The notes below the pieces were generated by a model, which was given only the letters and a program-made list of their open reading frames with translations, did not search any database and had not been told where the DNA came from. A stretch of DNA of 6,878 nt from Actinomycetes bacterium (GTDB lineage: Bacteria; Actinomycetota; Actinomycetes; Actinomycetales; Cellulomonadaceae), in NCBI GenBank assembly GCA_023401045.1, contig JAEXEM010000336.1:1-6878 (forward strand). Direction: 5' to 3'. Made by a program: the position numbers and the translations under genes. This document shows, piece after piece, positions 1 through 4,703 of this stretch (positions are counted from its first letter, which is position 1; every line of letters begins with the position of its first letter).

Positions 1-808
1 CGGAGGACCCGGCGAGGCCCGCGAGGGCGGAGCGCAGCATCTTGCGGCGCTGCGCGAACGCGGCGTCGACGACCGCGAAGACCTGCTCGCGCGTCGCCGT
101 CGTGGTGGGCGGCTCGCGGCGGTCGAGCCGCACGAGCGCCGAGTCGACGTTGGGGGCGGGCCAGAAGACCGCCCGTCCGACGGTCGCGGTGCGGCGGGCG
201 GAGGCGTACCACGCGACCTTCGCCGAGGGCACGCCGTACGTCCGGCTCCCCGGGGGGGCCGCGAGCCGGTCCGCGACCTCGGCCTGCACCATGACGAGCG
301 CCCGCTGCAGGGAGCCGACGCGCTCGAGGAACGTGAGGAGCACGGGCACGGACACGTTGTACGGCAGGTTGGCGACGAGCGCGACGGGGTCCGGGCCGGG
401 CAGCTCGCGCACCGTGAGGGCGTCCTGCGTGACGACCGTGAGGCGTGCCCGGCCGTCGGGGTCGCGCAGCGTGACGGTGCGGCGCTCGGCGTCCTCGACC
501 GGGTCCTCGACCGTGAGTCCCGGGACGTGCGCGGCCACCGTCTGCGGCAGCAGGGTGGCGAGCACGGGGTCGATCTCGACGGCGACGACGTCCGCGCCGG
601 CCTCGAGCAGGCCGAGGGTGAGCGACCCGAGGCCGGGCCCGACCTCGACGACGCGCTCCCCGGGTTCGACGTCGGCCTGCCGGACGATCTTGCGGACCGT
701 CCCGGCGTCGAGGACGAAGTTCTGCCCGAGCGTCTTCGTGGGGCGGACCCCCGCGCGCTCGGCGAGCGCCCGGATCTCCGCGGGCCCGAGCAGCGAGATG
801 ACCGACAT
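1..808 (-). CDS. rsmA: 16S rRNA (adenine(1518)-N6/adenine(1519)-N6)-dimethyltransferase RsmA/KsgA, 3' end outside window
   Basis: KsgA uses S-adenosylmethionine to dimethylate two adjacent adenines in the 3'-terminal helix of 16S rRNA, a late step of 30S subunit maturation in the cytoplasm. The frame read down from the ATG at 808-806 gives 269 residues and then leaves the window without a stop, so perhaps 20-40 C-terminal residues are missing. Visible family marks are the N-terminal TLGQNFVLD (26-34), the SAM-binding [10 protein letters not shown] (55-64), the acidic EID ending strand 2 (78-80), the catalytic-loop motif NLPYN (147-151), VQAEVADRL followed by the SRTYG region, and the C-terminal [10 protein letters not shown] polar stretch of about 25 residues (roughly 97-122, rich in D, E and R) before DGRARLTVV makes this region longer than in the E. 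coli enzyme. The ATG gives the usual actinobacterial N-terminus ([13 protein letters not shown]). No Shine-Dalgarno is seen, but a TAGGCT hexamer ends 8 nt upstream, which suggests a leaderless mRNA. In related genomes ispE usually follows; that would lie outside the window. Confidence 0.97.
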   Translation of the reverse strand, partial: MSVISLLGPAEIRALAERAGVRPTKTLGQNFVLDAGTVRKIVRQADVEPGERVVEVGPGLGSLTLGLLEAGADVVAVEIDPVLATLLPQTVAAHVPGLTVEDPVEDAERRTVTLRDPDGRARLTVVTQDALTVRELPGPDPVALVANLPYNVSVPVLLTFLERVGSLQRALVMVQAEVADRLAAPPGSRTYGVPSAKVAWYASARRTATVGRAVFWPAPNVDSALVRLDRREPPTTTATREQVFAVVDAAFAQRRKMLRSALAGLAGSS

Positions 809-816
809 GGCCCCCG

Positions 817-822
817 AGCCTA
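817..822 (-). promoter_or_regulatory. Putative -10 element of ksgA (leaderless transcript)
   Basis: On the minus strand the hexamer TAGGCT fits the actinobacterial -10 pattern TANNNT and ends 8 nt before the A of the ksgA ATG. A transcript starting at normal distance from it would begin at or next to the start codon, which agrees with the lack of a ribosome binding site. No clear -35 hexamer is seen 16-19 nt further upstream, where the sequence is a G-run. The call rests on position and a degenerate hexamer only. Confidence 0.45.
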
Positions 823-841
823 ACGACCGAACCCGCCCGCT

Positions 842-855
842 CCCGCCGCGGCGGG
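842..855. promoter_or_regulatory. Perfect 14-bp palindrome upstream of ksgA
   Basis: CCCGCCGCGGCGGG reads the same on both strands. If ksgA transcription starts at its ATG, this covers roughly -34 to -47, overlapping or just upstream of the -35 region, so it could be an operator for a dimeric regulator. It could also be a chance product of very high GC content, or a hairpin without a loop. I know no factor that binds it. Confidence 0.3.
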
Positions 856-873
856 CACCGTGCACCCGCACGC

Positions 874-940
874 ACGCACCGCAGGACGCCGACGGCGGGC
901 CGCCCCGTGGGGACGACCCGCCGTCGGTACGCACCGCAGG
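874..940. repeat. 12-bp direct repeat flanking the rpfB terminator hairpin
   Basis: The sequence ACGCACCGCAGG occurs at 874-885 and again, identical, at 929-940. The two copies bracket the hairpin at 889-927 almost exactly, with 3 and 1 nt between copy and stem. This may be a trace of a small insertion or duplication that brought in the hairpin, or chance in a short GC-rich spacer. There is no coding frame between the copies. Confidence 0.4.
889..927 (-). terminator. Hairpin terminator after rpfB
   Basis: The stem arms CCGACGGCGGG (889-899) and CCCGCCGTCGG (917-927) pair perfectly over 11 bp. The 17-nt loop itself holds a small CCCC-GT-GGGG stem (903-912). The structure begins 21 nt after the rpfB stop codon and lies before the likely ksgA promoter. 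No T-tract follows on the minus strand, as is common for actinobacterial intrinsic terminators. It should separate rpfB from ksgA transcription at least in part. Confidence 0.6.
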
Positions 941-948
941 GCGGTGCC

Positions 949-2223
949 TCAGCTGAAGAGGTTCTTGCCGCAGTGCGGCCACTGCCCCGCGCCGGACCGG
1001 TTGTAGAGCATCTTCGCGCGGGCCGTCTGCTCGTCGGCCGAGGCCTGCGACGGCAGGCCGGAGCCGCCGACGGACTGCCACGTGGCGACAGAGAACTGGT
1101 AGAGACCGTGGTACTTGCCGGTCGACGACACCGCGTCGACCCGGCCACCGGACTCGCAGCGGGCCAGCGCGGCCCAGTTGAGCGAGTCGGCGGCACCGCC
1201 CGCGGCGATCGGGCCGGCAGCGGCCGAGGACCCCGAGGACGACGCGGCCGGGGCCGGGCGTGCCTTCGTCCCGACCTTGACGACCTCCTCGACGGGCGCC
1301 TGGGTGACCTCGTCGGAGAGGGGCTCGCGGGTCTCCTCGACCCCGTCGACGGTCGTCACGCGCTCGACGACGGTCCGCACACCGGCGACGCCGGCCTGCG
1401 CGACGACCTTGCGGCCCGTGTAGCGCGACGGGTCGTCCTCGGTGCGCGAGGTGAACGGCACCTCGTGGGTGGTCGTCACGTCCTGCACGACGACGCGCTG
1501 CACGACGACCTGGACGACGCCGCCCTCGCCGTGGCGCACGTGCACCCGGTCGAGCTCGGCGAGGGAGATGCCGAGGTCGTCGAGGACGGCCTGGAGCGTC
1601 CGGTCGGTCTCCTCGACCTCGAGCACGCCGCCGTCGACGAGCACCTCGGCACGGCCGGTGAGGGCCAGCTCGAGGGGCATGTCGGCGCGGTCGGCGGACC
1701 GGGAGGCGACGAGGGCGACGGAGCCGGCGCGGGTCGCGAGGGTCCTGAGCGCCTCGTCGGCGGTGAGCGCGGTCGTCCAGAGCGTCTGCTCGGTGCCGTC
1801 GAGGGCGACGAGGATCTCGGTCGCGTGGCGCACGACGATCTCGGCGCCGTCGCGCAGCGGGCCCTCGTGGGAGACGTGGTCGCGCTCGCCGACCTCGACG
1901 CCCTGGGCGTCCAGCAGGCCCTCGACGGAGCCCGCGAAGGTCGACAGACGGGTGACGTCACCGTCCACGTCGAGCTCGACGGTCTTGTGGGCCGACGCGA
2001 AGCCGGCGGTGCCGGCCGCGACGACGATCGCTGCGGTCGCGGCCGCGACGAGCGGCCACCGGCGCCGGCGCGGCGCGGTGGCGGTCGCCTCCGGTCCGAC
2101 CAGGAGCGGGGAGGGGATCTCGGTCGTGTCGTCCGAGGGGGTGGGACCGGGGTGGCGGTTCGTGAACTGCACGAGGCTCCAGCCGTCGTCATTCCCGGGC
2201 ACGGGGGCGGCGCGGACCGGCAC
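949..2223 (-). CDS. rpfB: Resuscitation-promoting factor RpfB (TM anchor, 3x DUF348, G5, Rpf transglycosylase domain)
   Basis: RpfB is a surface peptidoglycan-cleaving enzyme (lytic transglycosylase/lysozyme-like) that promotes regrowth of dormant actinobacteria. From the GTG at 2223 the product has 424 residues: a cytoplasmic N-terminus of about 50 residues; a basic PRRRRW (51-56) before a membrane segment (57-77); three DUF348 repeats at about 79-134, 135-187 and 188-249, the second containing LWTTALT; a G5 domain at 250-320; an Ala/Ser/Gly/Pro linker (321-344); and the Rpf domain (346-424). ARCESGG supplies the catalytic Glu357 beside Cys356, which can pair with Cys418 in the WPHCG motif as in other Rpf domains. 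Order and position between tatD and ksgA match M. tuberculosis rpfB. The start is uncertain: a GTG at 2172 (residue 18, preceded by GGAG) would give 407 residues with the same anchor. The gene has its own promoter region and a terminator hairpin. The upstream neighbour has the same stalk but a different catalytic head. Confidence 0.93.
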   Translation of the reverse strand: MPVRAAPVPGNDDGWSLVQFTNRHPGPTPSDDTTEIPSPLLVGPEATATAPRRRRWPLVAAATAAIVVAAGTAGFASAHKTVELDVDGDVTRLSTFAGSVEGLLDAQGVEVGERDHVSHEGPLRDGAEIVVRHATEILVALDGTEQTLWTTALTADEALRTLATRAGSVALVASRSADRADMPLELALTGRAEVLVDGGVLEVEETDRTLQAVLDDLGISLAELDRVHVRHGEGGVVQVVVQRVVVQDVTTTHEVPFTSRTEDDPSRYTGRKVVAQAGVAGVRTVVERVTTVDGVEETREPLSDEVTQAPVEEVVKVGTKARPAPAASSSGSSAAAGPIAAGGAADSLNWAALARCESGGRVDAVSSTGKYHGLYQFSVATWQSVGGSGLPSQASADEQTARAKMLYNRSGAGQWPHCGKNLFS

Positions 2224-2278
2224 GGAACCTGCACCGTGCGACCTCGCGCGGCGGAGGGGTCCCCGATCCGGCTGTCAT

Positions 2279-2299
2279 GGCGACCACGTGCGGGTCGCC
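2279..2299 (-). promoter_or_regulatory. Hairpin in the rpfB 5' leader
   Basis: GGCGACC (2279-2285) and GGTCGCC (2293-2299) form a perfect 7-bp stem with a 7-nt loop. It lies 55 nt upstream of the annotated rpfB GTG, inside a predicted leader of about 120 nt counted from the TACGGT -10. It could be a regulatory leader structure or simply part of the untranslated region. The conserved cores of the c-di-AMP (ydaO) riboswitch that precedes rpf genes in Streptomyces are not visible here. Confidence 0.35.
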
Positions 2300-2350
2300 G
2301 GCACTCACACTGACGGAGGGGACCAACGTCACCCGTCCATCACGACACGC

Positions 2351-2371
2351 GACCGTAACGCTTTCGTGACC
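2351..2371 (-). promoter_or_regulatory. Shared rpf regulatory element, copy B (GGTCACG-N5-GTTACGGTC), upstream of rpfB
   Basis: Minus-strand GGTCACG and GTTACGGTC are separated by 5 nt, and the same element with the same spacing and orientation lies upstream of the other stalk gene at 3712-3732. It contains two GTYACG half-sites (GTCACG and GTTACG) whose starts are 11 bp apart. That is the tandem layout bound by OmpR/PhoB-family response regulators, including MtrA, which controls rpf and other wall-hydrolase genes in several actinobacteria. Assignment to MtrA is inference. The element lies 128 bp before the annotated rpfB start and within the -35/-10 spacer of the putative promoter. Confidence 0.55.
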
Positions 2372-2381
2372 TCATTGCCAA
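2352..2381 (-). promoter_or_regulatory. Putative rpfB promoter (-35 TTGGCA, -10 TACGGT)
   Basis: On the minus strand TTGGCA (2381-2376) matches five of six bases of TTGACA. It is followed after 18 bp by TACGGT (2357-2352), which fits TANNNT. Transcription would start near 2344 and leave a leader of about 120 nt before the GTG at 2223. The conserved half-sites sit inside the spacer, so a bound regulator could occlude or remodel the promoter. Confidence 0.45.
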
Positions 2382-2393
2382 CCCCGGCGTTGC

Positions 2394-2415
2394 GGACCCC
2401 GCACCCACGGGGCCC
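2394..2415 (-). terminator. Hairpin terminator after the SLT stalk gene
   Basis: On the minus strand GGGCCCCG and CGGGGTCC form an 8-bp stem with one G-U pair around a 6-nt loop, starting 9 nt after the TGA at 2427-2425. No T-tract follows. It lies upstream of the rpfB promoter elements, so the two stalk genes are probably transcribed separately. Confidence 0.5.
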
Positions 2416-2424
2416 TCACCAGGC

Positions 2425-3618
2425 TCAGTACCAGTTCTTCGCCTTCGAGTGCGCCCAGGCACCGCAGGGGTCGCCGTACCGGCCCGCGATGTACCCCAGG
2501 CCCCACGCGATCTGCGTCCGCGGGTTGGTGCGCCAGTCGTCGCCCGCCGAGGCCATCTTCGAGCCCGGCAGCGCCTGCGGGATGCCGTACGCACCCGAGG
2601 AGCGGTTCTCGGCGTTCCAGCGCCAGCCGCTCTCCTTGTTCCACAGCGACAGCAGGCAGGCGAACTGGTCGTCGCCCCAGCCGCGCGCGGCGGCCATCTC
2701 CTTGCCCATGGCCTGCGCGGTCCCGGGCTCGACGGCGACCGTCGACGGGTCCGGCAGCTCGGCCGTGCCGACCCGCACGACCTGGTCGACCGGGGCGACG
2801 GTGATGACCGACGCCACCGGCGTGCGGCCGACGACGACGCCGCCGACGACGTCGAGCGCGTACGTCGTCGTCCGCACCCCCGCCCGCCCGGCGGTCTTGA
2901 CGACCTTGTTGCCCTTGACGAGCGTCGGGTCCTCGACCTCCGTCACCGCGAACGGCACGGCCTCGGTGACGGTCTCCCCCGAGGTCGCGGCACGCGTGAC
3001 GAGCACGACGAGGCCGTCGACCGCGGCGGCGTCGAGCGGCACCGACACCTGGTCGCCCTCCTCGAGGACGAGGCCGATGTCCCGCAGCGCGTCACGCACC
3101 GTCGCCGCGCTGCTCACACCGTCGATGACCTGGCCGTCGACGACGAGGTGGACGGTCTTCTGCGTCGAGACGCGCAGCACGTCGCGACCGAGGCTGGCCG
3201 AGCGCGACGCCGAGAGGCGGACGCCCTCACGCATCCCGAGCGCCTCGACGGCCTCGCCCACGGTGAGCGCGGTCGTCCACACCGTCTGCTGGCGGCCGTC
3301 GACCTCGACCTCGATCGAGCGACCGTGCCGCACGACGACCTGCCCGGTCCGGCTCACCGGCTCGTCGAGGCCCGGCGCGACGAGGTCACCGTCGCCGACG
3401 TCGATGCCGCCGGCGGCGAGCACGTCGCCCACGGTGCGGCCGAAGGCCTGCACCTGCACCTCGCGCCCGTCGACGTCGACGGTGACGTCCTTGTGCATGG
3501 CGGCGAACGCCGTCGTGCCGCCCGCGACGAGCGCGAGGACGAGCGCCTGCGCAGCGGTACGGGCGGTCCGGGCGCCGGCGGGGGCGCGGCGGCCCGACGT
3601 GCGGTCGAGACGTTCCAC
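2425..3618 (-). CDS. Membrane-anchored DUF348x3-G5 protein with C-terminal SLT/lysozyme-like transglycosylase domain
   Basis: This is a probable surface peptidoglycan lytic transglycosylase of 397 residues. After a short basic N-terminus come a hydrophobic anchor (about 22-41, AAQALVLALVAGG), three DUF348 repeats (about 42-98, 99-151, 152-209; the second has VWTTALT as in RpfB), a G5 domain (210-285), a short linker, and a catalytic domain (about 299-397). That last domain is not the Rpf type: it has LWNKESGW with Glu329 as likely catalytic residue, then SSGAYGIPQALPGSKM, the TNPRTQIAWGLGYI region, and a C-terminal YGDPCGAW, the signature of the SLT-like domains common in actinobacterial secreted proteins. 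Cys321 and Cys385 could form a disulfide. The start chosen is the GTG at 3618, preceded at 4 nt by GAAGGA; a GTG at 3690 would add 24 residues but lacks a Shine-Dalgarno. It sits between tatD and rpfB, with its own upstream element and a following hairpin. Substrate cleavage is inferred from the family. Confidence 0.9.
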   Translation of the reverse strand: MERLDRTSGRRAPAGARTARTAAQALVLALVAGGTTAFAAMHKDVTVDVDGREVQVQAFGRTVGDVLAAGGIDVGDGDLVAPGLDEPVSRTGQVVVRHGRSIEVEVDGRQQTVWTTALTVGEAVEALGMREGVRLSASRSASLGRDVLRVSTQKTVHLVVDGQVIDGVSSAATVRDALRDIGLVLEEGDQVSVPLDAAAVDGLVVLVTRAATSGETVTEAVPFAVTEVEDPTLVKGNKVVKTAGRAGVRTTTYALDVVGGVVVGRTPVASVITVAPVDQVVRVGTAELPDPSTVAVEPGTAQAMGKEMAAARGWGDDQFACLLSLWNKESGWRWNAENRSSGAYGIPQALPGSKMASAGDDWRTNPRTQIAWGLGYIAGRYGDPCGAWAHSKAKNWY

Positions 3619-3622
3619 GGTG

Positions 3623-3628
3623 TCCTTC
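3623..3628 (-). promoter_or_regulatory. Ribosome binding site deciding the start of the SLT stalk gene
   Basis: GAAGGA on the minus strand ends 4 nt before the GTG at 3618. It is the only good Shine-Dalgarno match near any in-frame start codon between the tatD stop and the membrane segment, so it decides the start. Confidence 0.6.
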
Positions 3629-3711
3629 AGGTCGGCGGGAGGGATCGCTGCCCTGACAGCGGCACCTCGGACGGCCCCCCATGACCGCACCGCGCCCGGC
3701 GGCGCCGCACA

Positions 3712-3732
3712 GACCGTAACCGATCCGTGACC
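3712..3732 (-). promoter_or_regulatory. Shared rpf regulatory element, copy A (GGTCACG-N5-GTTACGGTC), upstream of the SLT stalk gene
   Basis: It has the same 16 conserved bases and the same 5-nt spacer as the element at 2351-2371. It holds half-sites GTCACG and GTTACG with an 11-bp period, and a TACGGT hexamer (3718-3713) that could serve as -10. The -35 position shows only a poor match (TGGTCG at 18 bp). The start codon at 3618 lies 94 bp downstream, giving a predicted leader of about 85-90 nt. One end overlaps the tatD terminator stem by 2 bp. Confidence 0.55.
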
Positions 3733-3762
3733 CGTCCGACCAGCGGCAGTGCTCCGGACGGG
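3731..3762 (-). terminator. Hairpin terminator after tatD
   Basis: CCCGTCCG (3731-3738) and CGGACGGG (3755-3762) are a perfect 8-bp inverted repeat with a 16-nt loop, starting 8 nt after the tatD TGA. There is no T-tract. Its position right before the regulatory element at 3712-3732 suggests it ends the metG-tatD transcript. It could instead belong to the operator region of the next gene. Confidence 0.5.
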
Positions 3763-3770
3763 CACCGGCG

Positions 3771-4700
3771 TCACCAGTCGCCGTAGACCTCGCCGGCCGT
3801 CGTCCGCAGCGTGGCGCACACCTCGGCGAGGTCGCGCCCGGTCACCTCGGCGACCGTCCGGACGGTGCCCGGCAGCAGGTAGGGGGCGTTCGGGCGCCCC
3901 CGGAACGGGTGGACGGTGAGGTACGGCGCGTCGGTCTCGACGAGGACGAGCGAGGCCGGCAGCACGCGCAGCGCGGCCCGCAGGTCCTCGTTCGCGGGGA
4001 ACGACACGGGGCCGGCGAACGAGCAGTACCACCCCTCCTGCGCGCAGACCTCGGCGAGGTCCGGCCCGCCGGAGAAGCAGTGGAACACCGTCCTCTCCGG
4101 GGCGCCGTCGCGCCGCAGCACGTCGACGACCTCGGCGTGCGCGTCGCGGTCGTGGATCTGCAGCGCGAGACCGAGCTCCTTGGCGAGCGCGACGTGCGCC
4201 CGGAACGCCTCGCGCTGCACGACCCGGCCCTGCTCGCCCGCCCGGAAGTGGTCGAGGCCGGTCTCCCCGATCGCGCGGACGCGCGGGTTGTCCCGCGCGA
4301 CCGCCGCGACGACCGCGATCGCCTCGTCGAGCGGGACCTCGTGGCGCGGCTGCGGGTCGGGGTCGAGCCCGTCGGGCGCGACCTCGCGCACGCCGGCGTG
4401 CAGCACGGCCTCGTTCGGGTGGATCGCGACGGCGCCGAGCAGCGCCGGGTACGCCCGCACGGCCGCGTCGGTCCACGCGAGGGTGTCGAGGTCGCACCCC
4501 ACCTGGACCATGCGGTCGACCCCCCCGTCCGCCGCGCGCGCGAGGTGCGCCTCGACGTCGGGGTGGGCGTGCACGTCCTGCGGGTCCCACCCCTCGGCCC
4601 GCCACCCGACGACCGAGTCGAGGTGCGTGTGGTCGTCGACGACCGGTGAGGGCAGCGGCTCGGGCGGCGGGGGCCAGCCCCGCTCACGACGGCGTGCCAT
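3771..4700 (-). CDS. tatD: TatD-family metal-dependent hydrolase (putative 3'-5' deoxyribonuclease)
   Basis: TatD-family enzymes are two-metal TIM-barrel hydrolases; studied members degrade DNA from the 3' end and some act in DNA repair or on D-aminoacyl-tRNA. The 309-residue product shows the full metal-site set: HTH (His24 and His26, within VVDDHTHLD), Glu146 in IGETGLD, His183 in IHDRDAH, His207 in FHCFSGG, and Asp257 in VETDAPYL. The length exceeds the usual 255-265 residues because of a basic, Pro-rich N-terminal extension (1-19) and an insertion around 98-125 before the DEAIAVVAAVARD helix, of the kind seen in actinobacterial homologues. The ATG at 4700 begins 3 nt after the metG stop and no strong Shine-Dalgarno precedes it, so translation probably depends on coupling to metG. 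The exact substrate in this organism cannot be read from sequence. Confidence 0.95.
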   Translation of the reverse strand: MARRRERGWPPPPEPLPSPVVDDHTHLDSVVGWRAEGWDPQDVHAHPDVEAHLARAADGGVDRMVQVGCDLDTLAWTDAAVRAYPALLGAVAIHPNEAVLHAGVREVAPDGLDPDPQPRHEVPLDEAIAVVAAVARDNPRVRAIGETGLDHFRAGEQGRVVQREAFRAHVALAKELGLALQIHDRDAHAEVVDVLRRDGAPERTVFHCFSGGPDLAEVCAQEGWYCSFAGPVSFPANEDLRAALRVLPASLVLVETDAPYLTVHPFRGRPNAPYLLPGTVRTVAEVTGRDLAEVCATLRTTAGEVYGDW

Positions 4701-4703
4701 GCC

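Noticed and set aside
42..2313. Plus-strand open frames opposite ksgA and rpfB (42-956 and 907-2313)
   Set aside because: Low-complexity Arg/Ser/Gly translations with no recognisable motifs; the minus strand carries proteins with full catalytic signatures at the same place.
2224..2344. c-di-AMP (ydaO/yuaA) riboswitch in the rpfB leader, suggested by GACAGCCGGATCGGGGACC
   Set aside because: The leader is too short, and the other conserved parts (the GGGGUGAAUC core and the 3' segment with CAGCUAACC before the closing stem) are missing.
2340..2644. Small open frames in the rpfB-SLT gene spacer as possible short proteins
   Set aside because: They lie mostly inside the 3' end of the SLT gene in other frames, lack ribosome binding sites and have arginine-rich shadow composition; the spacer is better explained by terminator, promoter and leader elements.
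1442..3730. Very long plus-strand open frame (762 codons) covering both stalk genes
   Set aside because: It is Ser/Thr/Arg-rich with no domain logic, runs antisense across two clear genes and an intergenic region, and is explained by the lack of stop codons in very GC-rich DNA.
3619..4605. Upstream extension of the SLT stalk frame through tatD, giving a 726-codon open frame
   Set aside because: The extra part translates to Arg/Gly/Pro/Ala repeats in the wrong frame of tatD; the GTG at 3618 has a Shine-Dalgarno and leads directly into the membrane anchor.
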